Both the position numbers and the translations under genes were made by a program. The notes beneath the pieces were generated by a model. The model saw nothing but the letters and a program-made list of their open reading frames with translations. It did no database searches and was not told the DNA's origin. This document shows, one piece after another, positions 46,862 through 58,259 of a stretch of DNA of 64,000 nt. The stretch's first letter is position 1, and every line of letters begins with the position of its first letter. Origin of the DNA: Nelumbo lutea (taxonomy: Eukaryota; Streptophyta; Magnoliopsida; Proteales; Nelumbonaceae). The stretch is from contig JAKGHH010000001.1 in assembly GCA_022828595.1 (NCBI GenBank), forward strand, positions 143,921,017 to 143,985,016. Reading direction: 5' to 3'.

Positions 46862-48900
46862 CTGTGGCTAGGGCCGAAACGATAGAAAATATAGAAGAGA
46901 ATACCAATACCAATTTCTCCAGCTGCCTGCCTCAGAGAGTCAAAAGTATTCTTCTGTGGTAAGCGGTTTGGGGGTCACTGAGAGGTGAGAACACCGTCCT
47001 TGCTTTCTGTAACTCCATGAAGAACCAAAACCATCAACACCACAGTGAAGAGTGGTTTTGGGCCTTCAAACCAAAATTGCTTTTGGGGTTCAAACTTAAC
47101 CCAAAATCATCATCTTTTTGCAGCTTCAGTTCGACAGTTCGTGTTCATATTCAGAAAAAATCAATCCTGACATTAAAGAAAGCTCTATAAAAACCACTGT
47201 TCGGAAACAGAAAATATCATCTTTTTGAGGACAATATGAACAGGGTAGTAGTTTTCTTGCTTCGGGATTCTTAGGAGAGAGTGTTACCTCATCTTGTCCG
47301 ACCTTGCAGCTTCATGAAAGCCAACAAAGAAAATCCAAACAAACAAATACTCAACTGGAGCTTTCTTGTCTATGTTTAGGACACGAGAAGCTGTATTTTA
47401 CCTGTCTTTCATTTCTAAATGAAATATATCAGAGAGGGGAAGGTAGAGTAAGCATATTGAAAACAAGAGGACAGGTTTAGGGTGGTGGTTTTCATAAATG
47501 GAAGGATTGAATGTAATCTTATAGGTTGGTGAATTTATCAGAGCTGTTGGTGGGATTTAATGATTCTTTAGATCAGCTTTTCCTCCAAATGGGATGTCTT
47601 TGATTTCCTCCCAAAAAATGAACGATATTAAGGACATTTTGGGGAAATCAGGAGATTCAGGACTAAAGCTCCAGACAAAAGTCAAAAAAAAAAAAAAAAA
47701 AAGAAAGGAAATTTTCAAAATTACCATCAACCAGACAACCACTAAAAGTGATTTAGTGAATATATGTTTAGTTTATATTTTAACTAGATATTTTATATAG
47801 TAAATCCATGGCAAGTAGATGGGTCAGAACTCAGAAGTTAAAATAGAAATGTTCCTTTCACTGCAATGAGGAAGATTTGTCTGGTGACTTCATAGAACCA
47901 ACCCACAGATATCTTATTCATTTGGGTGGTTGTATTTTGTTGACTTAAATTTCTCTTGATGGTGAGCTTCTGAGTGTGCCAAACTTGTTCACATAGTCAT
48001 CTAATAAGTATAAGAAACTGCTTTGAATTATGGGTCCCAAGGCTCCCAACTCATTGTATAAAAGCAACAGGGACCCACTAAATCGTCTATGTAGAGACCA
48101 TTTGATTGGCGGGTACTATCTCAATCCAAAGTAGCTTAGGTTATAGTGATTAAAATCAAACACATATAATTGTCTCAAAGCAATTGAATTCTTAAGCTTT
48201 AGCTGGTGCAGTTATGTACCTCTAATCAGTATAGCTTGGATTATAATCCATGGAAGAGGTGGCCCACCAACTCAAATGATCCTGATCTTGGAGTCGGTTG
48301 ATTAGCCTTGTGAATGGAATCTAAACCCCAATCAAGGGCCCACTATTCCTGATGCTGCTAGGGCCCCAGTCACATGGTTGGGTCCTTGATGAAGTATAAT
48401 TACTCCATTGGGTTGAATGATAAACATTGCTGCACGCCAAGACCGACAAGCCAAAGAATTGATGCCTTTCATGATTTGCATTTAGTGAGGAGGTGGAGTA
48501 ACAAATAATCAACCGACATGTATTCAGCTCTTGCTCAAATCCTCAAACTATAAAACCTGTTATTCAAACAATATGGATCCAAATGACAAAATGTACCGAA
48601 AAAAAAAGAGAGAAAACCAGGTATCTTTTTGTCTTTAAGATGATAGCTATTTTATGGAACAACGATACCCATTATTCCTGATGCTCTGTTGATTAAGCTC
48701 GTTACTTGATGGAGATAGGCCTGATGTATTAACACTTAAAATGAGAAAAACTCTCAGCATTCTCAATGTTAAAAGCCTGAACTTCTTGACAGTGTAACAA
48801 ATTCTGAATTAAAAATCATCTTTGTGCTTATAAACAAGATTCCATTTTTGAATTGATTCGAGCTTTGTGCCTGATTATTATATTATATTTATATGAGTAT
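46862..48900. other. Upstream region of the receptor kinase
   Basis: Should hold the promoter and 5' UTR of the minus-strand kinase. The piece near 47300 contains splice-like words (GATGAG/GTAACA on the minus strand) that could mark a 5' UTR intron, but this is weak. A 20-A run lies near 47683-47702. No other gene seen. Confidence 0.35.
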
Positions 48901-48922
48901 AGAGAGAGAGAGAGAGAGAGAG
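48901..48922. repeat. (GA)n microsatellite
   Basis: About 11 GA units. Confidence 0.85.
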
Positions 48923-51900
48923 CAAGTGAGCCATTGGATGATTGGGAATTGACTTGATAAGGAAGATGCTAAAGGTGGGACCCTTTGTGTGATGGGTCCC
49001 ACTTCCCTGCATGCGCAATGTTAAGAGAGAACCTCTACTGTACTGCATTGGCAAAAGCTCTAACTGAACTGTACAAGCATTGGATCTGAAATATTATCTA
49101 ACATGGGGCTTGGAAGTTGGAACCCCATTAGTGATTGAAATATTTAAATATACGAAGGACAGGAGTATATTTGGCACCAAATACTTGGAAATAGCACCCA
49201 CCCATCCCTCAAAAAACTGACTCACAGTGGTAACCTCACCATTATTTATTCTGCTCCATTGGTCTCTTCTGAGCTTCTGTTGTCTCATACTGTTGCATTT
49301 TGAATTTGACCGGCCACAGTCTCAAAGATACTCTGAACCAAAACTAGGGATACCAAATTGGGCGAGCTAACCAAAATATACATCATACAACTGGACCGTG
49401 CAATCTTGGGTCGGGTCGGGTCCGGTTGTAATCAAAGCTTGGGCCGCCTTGGATAACAGAAGACTTTTGAATGGTGAATACATTTTAAAGGTTAGGGGAC
49501 TTTGTTTCAATTTTCAAAAGGTAGGATATAGTGGCTAACTCAGTCCAGTAGCCCGGGTTGACAGAACCGGTATAGCCGGGTTTAGTTTTAAATTTTGGGG
49601 TTGGGTTGGTGGAACCGTTGCCTTTGCAGTTAATTCAGTTACAGAGGGCAGTGATCTTAAATTCTTAATCTAATGTGGTACCGGTGTACCATAACTAAAC
49701 AATTATTATGCTGATGGAAGTCCAAGTCATCAGATGGAAGGGACCATTGCATCGCTGACTGTCTTCTTACTATTTAAAACAGAGATACCGAATCACTGGC
49801 TTTAAATAAACATAAATGTGGGAGTCCACTAATTCTAGTTGGCATCACGTGGTCCATCTCATCAGAGATGCTGCCATGCTAGCGCATTAGGTTCTGGTTC
49901 TCGTTCCGGTTCGGTTGGTCGGCCAGGAATTCTGGGTCACTGCATCCCCTGCAGCATTTCTACCATTATTATTATCGCTGTTGTTGTTATGTGCATTGCT
50001 TTTTATGTAAGCCATTGGAGAAAGAAACATCTACAGCTAGTTGCTCTGTATGGATGAAGGGCTGAAAGAGAAGGAATCCAAGACAAAAACAATTGTCCAA
50101 TGAGAAAGGACCATTGGATTGGAATCTTTTACTGTGGTCCTGCGGATTCCAGGAAAGGGAGCAAAAGATACAAATCCAATAGTGTTCTAGTGCACGATCC
50201 AGGGCTGAGGACCCACCACTGGTTCACTTCATGGGTAATCTGATTTCATTGAATTCTGGTCCCCCTGACCTCCTCGGCTTGGACCCATTTACTGGGTACT
50301 GAGGCAACTGAGCCTCTCTGTGTTCCTGCGCTCCATGTTTCCTCACGGTCCATTAAGAACTGAGTAAACAAAAACAACTGTGCCTGAACGAGACAAGATT
50401 TTATAGAAAGCAATACATGTTTTATCGTCTAGGCTGACAAGGATTAGGCTTAGCCTTGGATGACAGAGATGGAGAGTCTCCAATGGGAGCTAAGCCATTG
50501 AACCAAACCTATGGTCTACCAATAGTGTGTGGGGACTTGCTTGGTTTCTGGAAGAAAATTGACGGGTGAAACCGTGAAAGTGGAATTAGATTACCTGTCA
50601 ACGAATCCCACCTAACCCACAACATCAAATAAATAACCCAGATAAAGGAACTGAGCGAAGCCAACAAGTCCATCAACCATTTGAATATTTGATCCATCGA
50701 CTCTCTAAGCATGCCTGTCATGTGAATTGTTGCAATCAAGGATCACTTATTCCGGTCAGTACCGGATAACAGGTAGTGGAAGTAATGGGCGGGCTTACTC
50801 CTTGGCCCTTGCATGTGCAATTGTGCACGCCAAGACTGATAATCTTAATGACCATATATCTCTGCCGACCTGCGATCTAATAAAGACTCAGACTTGGCTT
50901 AGATATGATTAAGACTAGTCATTATCATAATTACAATCTGCACCTGAGAAGCGTCTCCTTGCAATTGAATGGTGATGTCAGTTGGGATATTAGAATGGAT
51001 GATTTTCCTGAATGATATGCACGTGTGGAACAGCTCACGACCTTGATTTTTGCCACAGCTTTACTTCCATGGTCTCAGAATCATTTCTGAAACAGACAAT
51101 CCAGATGGGTGTGAATCATGAAGGCCAGCTGTCAAAATGAGCTATTCCATTGGCCATTGCCCCAATAAGACATTAGCCATTAACTGATTTACTTATTCAG
51201 CATTTCAAATCAATTTTTATATCCATGGAGGCATGGATGCCCAGACCCAGAAACAAGATTCAATTTCATCCATAGCTCCTGGCTGCAAATCTTGAAACAG
51301 AAAGTCACCGAGCTACTGGATAAAGAATAATTGGGGTTTCCATTAGTGCTTATTAAGAAAATCAATGCCCAACAAGTCCTTGATATCTCAATTGGAAAAT
51401 GCTTAGCACGGATTAGACACGGACTTCCATTCCAACTCTTGCTGTGAAGGCTGGGAGAGTCATAGCCCAAAAACTGATTGGACTAAACAATGATCAGATA
51501 ATTCACCTTCTTTTAATTGTAATTACTGAAATAAGATACTGAAAGTGCTGTTAAGTATATAAACTATAAACTTTACTACAAAACATCATGTTCATCACTT
51601 GAAAAAGAAGTGCATTAACACCCTAGCATCCCATACAGCAAAAAAAAAAGTGTAAGTCAATCCCATGTCTTCATTTTCTGTTTGTCATCTCCTTGCTTTC
51701 CACTATCACCTTGTATACAGACCATATTCCATGATGTTGCCTCTCGCAATCAAAAGATAAATGAAGTAAAACAAAGCAAAAAGGAGACTAAAAATCAACT
51801 ATAACAAAAACAATAGATTTATTTTTTAATCTTGGATGTCAGTGGGAACTACATCCATTAACTTTACCAACTGAGCCAATTGGCACCTTTGACAAAAAAT

Positions 51901-51968
51901 CGATTTACAGGCACATCATTTAATCATGGCTTATTCTTGATGCAATGGCTTTTTGAAAACCATCTTAC
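48923..51968. other. Intergenic, no convincing gene
   Basis: About 3 kb. GGTCGGGTC and GAACCGGTATAGCCGGG fragments at 49410-49620 are of the hAT-like GGTT family. Short open frames at 49839-50057 (plus) and 50739-50509 (minus) lack known domains. Near 51840-51895 a minus-strand CTCAGTTGGTAAAG resembles a tRNA-type A box, perhaps a SINE relic, with no clear B box. Confidence 0.35.
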
Positions 51969-52218
51969 TTACCTTGATAAGCGTGGGGCTTCTAGAACAT
52001 GCTGAGAGATGTACTGTGTAGTGTCCTTCCACCAAGAAACTTCCATTTCTTTCTCATGGAGTCTGTGCTTAGCACACTCCAAAGCAAACTCAAGCTCTGC
52101 TATCCGTTGTTGCTGTCTTTCTTCCAATTGCTCGTGCAACCTTCTCTCAAGCTCTTTAGGAGAAACTCCACAGTGCTCCAAATCACAAGTGTCTTGTCCA
52201 TTGTCCACTTCTCCAAAA
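51969..52218 (-). CDS. POLAR-like protein, C-terminal exon (partial gene)
   Basis: One exon, from an acceptor (pyrimidine-rich, then GTGCTAG) at 52219 to a TAA at 51971-51969. It encodes about 82 residues with the signature of the POLAR / POLAR-like family: HCGVSPKELERRLHEQLEER, then a coiled coil, then EKEMEVSWWKDTTQYISQHV. POLAR is a membrane-linked scaffold of asymmetric divisions in the stomatal lineage; the family assignment is from memory of this C-terminal signature. A strong donor (AAG/GTAAGT) overlaps the stop, so the exon may instead end at 51973 and continue. Upstream exons are not seen up to 64000; they may lie beyond the window, with the 56.6-62.1 kb copia in an intron, or be lost. 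Confidence 0.6.
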
Positions 52219-54179
52219 CTAGCACGAGAGAAGTGTCATCAATATCCACCTATGATTTTCAATATTTTGAGTGTTAGAAAATGTGGTAGGTAATATGGCA
52301 TAAATACAATGCCATTTGGTGAGTCTCACCTACAGATTCCCTAGGTAAAGCTTACCTAACTGGATGGTAGCAACACTGAAAGCAACAAAACTAATGCAGT
52401 ATCACATAAAATCAAATAGAAATTCACATGATTTTTACTAAAATGAAGCAGCATTTCCTCAGCTAACATATTAAAACTAATATTGCACAATGTCAGTGGA
52501 CTCAAGTCTAATGGATGCCAAGCAATACAGATATTGGTTGGTTTCAGTTCCCTTCATTGTCTAAAGTGGTCATCTCCCGGCTAGAAACATATACAGGCAC
52601 ATAAAAGCATGCATAGATGTATTCTGGTATATTTAGTAGTCATTGGATATCAAAAAAAAAAAAACAGATTACATAAAAACATACGGGATTAAAGAATTGG
52701 ATCATAAGCAAACTCAGTAACATGACTCCCAAAGGAGAATTCTAAATTAGCAAATACATAAAAACATCACATTTGAGCAATTTGGTAGTATACTAAATAT
52801 GTACTTCATGAATTTCAAATTCATCCATACAATATACACTCAACCCCCAACCCCATCCCCATCCCCACCTTCTCTAACAGAAAATTAACTGCAGTACTTT
52901 TTAGGAGAGACGGAACAAAACAAACAACTTGACCAAAGAGAAACTGAATGGACATGTCAAGGAACTGTGGTGCCTAAAAGATTCAAAAAAGCAAACTCAG
53001 GTATATAAAATTATTACGTGGTTCATTACTCATGAAATGTAAATTATGAGCCATAAACATGGTTTGCAATTTCCTGAGTTCAGAAAAATCTCCTAAATAT
53101 TCCCAATCTATCCAGAGGAAACAAGGACACCCTAGAATATAACACTACCAATTTTTTTACCGAATATTAGTTGATATTACGAGTTTTGATATCTTGTTGA
53201 AATTTTCAGATTGTTGTAAAGTATTCCTAATTGTGAAAAGGTACTAGGGAAATTTTGTTCATTAATCACAATTAACCAAAATGATTACAAGGCCTAATAA
53301 ACATCCCAACCCACAAAAAGAGAACTTGTTAATGCTAGCCTCGAACCCATAATTCTTGTAATTCTTTTACCGAAAAAAAAATCTTGTTTAATTTTACATA
53401 AATAATTAATTTAAAAGAAATGCACATTTTATAGTAGTTACCAGTCATGAAATTACATGTATTTAATGTGTACTTAGTTTCACAGTTATGTTTTTAAAAT
53501 AAGGAAAATATTTCTAAAATAGGTCAATAAGGGAAGCACCTAGGCAGACCTATCTATTTGTGCCACATGGAGGAATCCTGTGGTCAATTCAAATCATCTA
53601 TCAGATAGGCCGATAGAGGACCCTCCAAATTGGACATGTATTCACTCCCATAATGCCTGCCAGCCAAATACTATGCATTTATTTGATTTATGCCCAAGTG
53701 ATAACAGCTGGCCAACATAAAGCATGCCCATCAAAAGAGACTTACTTGAGCACATGTTAAGGTTTCCAGACGTTTATTCTATGAATGAAAGGTGACAGGC
53801 GCTTTTATTGGGCCCAAGGCAATCTTCCATGTAGAAGAGATACCATGGTTGTCTAAATTTCTTCATTAAATGACCCCAGTATCAGAACCCCACCCTTCAA
53901 ATAGTATCAATTATGTTATTTAACTTGGTGTAAAATAATATTAAATTGTATGTTTGTATTTAAACTGAGTACTTAATGAAAAATAAAAAAGAAAATAACT
54001 AACAGAAATTAGGAGAATAAAAAAACAATCAGATGATATTTAGAGTACAATAAATGTAACATTTTTGTAACATGATTACCAAAGGTCTAATAATGAGTAC
54101 ATGTGTTTATCTTTTTTGAAGAAAGTACTATGTTAAACAAAAAGAAAATTACAAACCACTCTCCCTGCTACAGCAAGAT
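52219..54179. other. Probable intron or intergenic sequence, no exon seen
   Basis: No protein-like frame in about 2 kb. If the POLAR-like gene is complete, this is intron. Confidence 0.35.
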
Positions 54180-54480
54180 GCTGTGCACATCAACACCAAG
54201 AGGTACAAGACTATACATCAATTTGCTCTTTGGTAATTACAAAAAAGAGTATCAGAAATGAAGAAAGAAGTACTATAAGGTGTACCCCCAAAACATCTAT
54301 GCACTTCTACCCATGAGTATGTTCTGCCCCATAAGGCCTTTACAATTGAATCCTCCAAGTTCCCTATACCTTTAAAAATTCTGGAATTTCTTTCCAGCCA
54401 AACAGTCCACACCAGGGCCAAAGGAAGAAGTCCCCAAATCACTTTTCCCCTTCTGCTTAAACCAGGTAAAAGCCAGCTCC
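54180..54480 (-). pseudogene. LINE 3' fragment (zf-RVT region)
   Basis: The minus-strand frame 54442-54218 contains PLALVWTVWLERNSRIFKG, the typical end of the zinc-binding region after plant L1 reverse transcriptase. The rest of the element is absent. Confidence 0.7.
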
Positions 54481-54739
54481 TCAGAAATTCTAGCCCATAA
54501 CCTTTTTTCTTTTTTTGATGAATGATCTAGCACATAACCTTCTTACAAAACTACAATGCCCTACAACTAACTCTTCTAGATTAGGGAATTTTAAGTCCAC
54601 TCAGCTTCACCATTGTAGATAAGTCAGCAATCTTGTGGAGCTCATCAGAAGAAAGAAACAGGCAAATCTCTCAAGGGAAAATAAAAAAGAAATCTACTAA
54701 ATTCCATCATATATGTGATCATGATAAAAATAGTTCCTC

Positions 54740-55400
54740 ATTGATTATATTTTCAGGGGCGGCATGATGTGGAAACATTTTCTTTGGCAAGGCTATCCAT
54801 CCAAAGCAATGGACTCCAATGGGTAAAACTTAAATCTTATGGCTGCTCTCTAGGAAATCTTGGGCAATTGAGCAATGGTTATACTTCTAGGAGAAGTGAT
54901 TGCAGCATATCTGGAGTCTGGCCCTGTTGGAGAGTTATGTTACCAGGATATGACAAGGTCATGTATGGATATTTGATACAAAATTTACACTAGAAATTGA
55001 AGTATCCAATGGGATACAACATCCTTGTATAGGTATTTGGGAATCTTAGAACACTCTGAGATGGTCCTTTGGCACTTAGGTATCACATAAGGCAAGACTA
55101 TTTAATGCCAGGATGAATATATCGTTCAACAGGATTGCTGGATCAGATCACTGAATTCATTAGCAGATGCTCTAGCCAGGACAGGGTTGAAAGATACTCT
55201 TTCTGCAGGGGGGTGGACTTACCAGGGTAGTCATATAAGGAAAGTATTTACTTGGGAAACCTTTCCTTGGCTGTTTAATTCTGTCTCTCTTCTTTTGGCT
55301 ATTACTCTCATATTTAATGTGGGAAGGCTTACTACGCTCCCATTTATTTTCTTTAATAAATGCTTTAATCTCATAACAAATGAAAAAATATAGGGAGACA
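54740..55400 (+). pseudogene. LINE RNase H / 3' end remnant
   Basis: Near 55150 the plus strand encodes SLNSLADALARTGLKDTL, like the last part of LINE RNase H. The following frame ends FNKCFNLITNEKI before an AAAAAAT stretch at 55383-55390. The part from 54769 is less clear. Confidence 0.5.
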
Positions 55401-55867
55401 AGTATCAAAAAGATTTCAAGAGTCCAAATGAGTCAAATTGAGTCCACATGAATACACGTCTGACATGGGATGCCAGCTTTCTTTTGGAAGAAAGCTGCCT
55501 CTTTTATGACTAATATATAGAGAGGACCCTATTATGATTACTAAATCATAAAAAATAGTTAAACCTAACAGTATTTTGAGAAACTAACCTAATTATATGG
55601 ATGTAATTACTATTCCTCAATTTATCTACTAATAAACAATAATGTGTTCAAGAAAATCAGAAGAAAACATATTATACTTTACCACTTCAAAAACAACTTT
55701 GTATTATTAGATATTACTACATTTGAAAATTATAAAGCATATCATAGAACACAAAACACGATTGACAATAAAATATTGTTCATTTTGATAGACAATGTAG
55801 ACATGTTGAAGCAGGAATACTAACTGAGAAGAGAAAGCTCTTGACCCAAAAGATTGCAGGTTGTTGC
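55401..55867. other. Intergenic, no feature seen
   Basis: AT-rich, with no supported gene or repeat ends. Confidence 0.35.
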
Positions 55868-56157
55868 CAGTGTTTTCAACCCGCTGTTGACCTGTCTGGT
55901 CAGACCAGTAACCCAGCCAAAATACTGGTTTTTTTATAAATGGGCACAATACTGGTTTGGGTCGATCTCCAACTGCTATTTTACAAGAATTGTTGACTCA
56001 ATCCCCAATGACCCAGGTGGTTTAACTGTTGATCCGTCATACCCGTTTAGTGGGTTAACGGGTTGTTGTATTTTTTTTTTATGTGGATGGTATCATGGGG
56101 ACCTGTTGACATGGAGGGGGCAATGGTTCAAGCCCTAGATTAGTTTTTAAAACACTG
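55868..56157. mobile_element. hAT-like GGTT-family element, short copy
   Basis: Ends CAGTGTTTTCAACCC and, reversed from the right, CAGTGTTTTAAAAACTAA. The inside has TTGACC, GGTCAGACC and GGGTTAACGGG words. No 8-bp flanking duplication is visible. Confidence 0.6.
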
Positions 56158-56641
56158 CTTGCAATGGAGTTGTTTCCCTGGAAAGAAAATATTCGAACAA
56201 AGGAGAAAGGAAAAGTTATAGAAGAGGAAGATAGGAGAGACAGGGAGAATATATATAATACCAGACACTGCATGGATACTTCTAGATTTACTTTATCGCA
56301 TTAAAACTTTTAAAATATGTAAAACGGCATGTTTTAACAAAGGCTGTCTATGATGCCATAAAGTATGATACTGGAAGAACTTTGACCATCAGAAACTCCC
56401 CCACCCCTTGAATTTTAATGAAGACCAATTGATTGGTTACCACTTCTATGATATTGGTTGAATGGTTATAAGTTTTTAGGTATCATGCCTTTCTAGTATC
56501 ATACAAACACCTTAACAAAAAATACCATAAAAAGATCTGCACATTTGGGTATTTAATTAAATTTGGAAAGACATTAAGTCTTGAAATCGGACATTTAGCT
56601 TTAATAACTAGATACAAATGCATGATAGAAGCATTACATTG

Positions 56642-56964
56642 TGTTGAGTTGTGCCTAGTTGTTTTTATTCTTATTTTAAGATATTTGGTTAGGAAGTTGT
56701 TGGGATTTAGGCCCATTAGTTTATGTTTTTAAGTTGTGACTGTTCAGCTACATTAGTAGCCGCCCTACTAAGGGCATCCTTATAATATCTCATCCTTTAA
56801 GTTACGTATAAATTATGAGGGGTTGGTGGCTAGGGTTTACCTATGAATCCTGGTTGACTTCCTACTCTTTTCTCCTCTTTTCTTCTCTACTGCTGAAATC
56901 TTCATCTCCCTCCTCTTTCCCTTCATAAGAAATTCAACTAAATCTGCAATTAGTGATTTCTACT
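56642..56964 (+). repeat. 5' LTR of the full-length copia
   Basis: Starts TGTTGAGTTGTGCC and ends GATTTCTACT. Shares long blocks with the 3' LTR, such as CATTAGTTTATGTTTTTAAG and AGCCGCCCTACTAAGGGCAT. Confidence 0.88.
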
Positions 56965-56976
56965 TGGTATCAGAGC
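56965..56976 (+). promoter_or_regulatory. Primer-binding site (tRNA-iMet)
   Basis: TGGTATCAGAGC directly follows the 5' LTR. It is the usual copia primer site for initiator methionine tRNA. Confidence 0.9.
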
Positions 56977-57430
56977 AAGCCGAAGGTTCCTTGAGTTGTT
57001 TTCTCACGCAGCCCTAGATCGGCCGACTACATGGTGATTTAAGAGGCTGATCGAAAATCTCAGGTAAGCCCGGTTTTTGGATTTGTTTGTGAATCTGTTT
57101 GCCCTATAGCTGGTCTAGGGTTTCTCATCAAAATCAGGAAAAACCAGAGAAAGGGGAAGAGTCTTATTTCTATTGGACTCTTCAATTTTGACCTAGGAAG
57201 TGGTGCCTTAATTTTTTAGGGTTCCTTGGAGTTTTCTGTAAGGGGCGGTTCAAGTCATGCCTGATTTGGAGGCTTCTAGAGAGAGCGGCTGCCTCTTCTC
57301 CCTCTTCTCTCATCCCGCAGAAAAGGAATCTTTTGTGGGAAGAAAGTCTAGGACACCAGAAAGGTGTTGTTGGTTCCAAAAGTGTTTCGTTTGATCTTCT
57401 TGCATATTCCAGTTATTTTCATTACACTTT

Positions 57431-58259
57431 TTGAGTAGCATGGAGGGTCACGAAGTTGAAAATAAGCCCGGGAGTGAAATGGGACCAGTGGGAGGAGGTG
57501 TTGGAGACCTTTTCAGGATTGGAACCATTACTACAGTTGGATGGTGCAAATTACTTAGAATGGTCACAATCTGCAAAGATGGCCATTGGTGCTCATGGGA
57601 AATTAGGGTATATCACTAGTGAAGAAGTGAAACCCGAAACTAGCAACTCTCGGTGGGTATAGGAGAATTATATGGTGATGACTTGGTTGTGTAATTTCAT
57701 GTTGCCCCATATAAGTAAATTTTTTTTATGGGCAAATACAGCTAAGGAAGTATGGGATGGGGTTGCAGAAACCTATTCATAAAGGGAGAATGTTGCTAGG
57801 GCTTATCAATTGAGAAATCAAATTATCTCTACAAGGCAGGGACATAGACCTGTTGCAGCCTATTTTTCAGCCCTTAAAACCCTATGGCAGGAGATTGACC
57901 ATTTAGAGACATTTGCTTGGGAAACCACTAAGAATACAGCTACCTCTCAGAAACATCTAGAGAAGTATAGGGTGTTTGAATTTCTTGTTGACCTTAATCC
58001 CGAGTATGATATTGCAAGACAACATCTTCTTTCCAGGGATAGTGTTGCCCTCCCCCAGGCATATGCCTTTGTGTCAGGGGAGGAGAGAAAGAGAGATGTG
58101 ATGATGAAAAATCCTATTTTTGATCAGCCTGTCATAGTGAGTACTGTGAAACCTAAACAAAGTGGAGATCGGGGTGGCAGTGAAATCAAGAAGGAAGATA
58201 AAAGAGATTTAATCTATAACTACTTTAAAAAGCCTAAACACACAAGAGATACTTGCTAG
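57431..58259 (+). pseudogene. copia gag remnant
   Basis: A gag polyprotein in several frames: NYLEWSQSAKMAIG near 57550, then RPVAAYFSALKTLWQEID near 57848. It ends in a decayed zinc knuckle (YNYFKKPKHTRDTC) missing its first cysteines. Stops near 57660 and 57780 and a frame change before 57550 break it. Confidence 0.85.

Noticed and set aside
49839..50057. 72-codon frame with a hydrophobic stretch
   Set aside because: One membrane-like run only, no family, and biased composition. Not enough to call a gene.
50509..50739. 76-codon minus-strand frame with a membrane-like segment and a good donor after SLTG
   Set aside because: No partner exon or known family was found. It could be an exon, but nothing supports it beyond one splice-like site.
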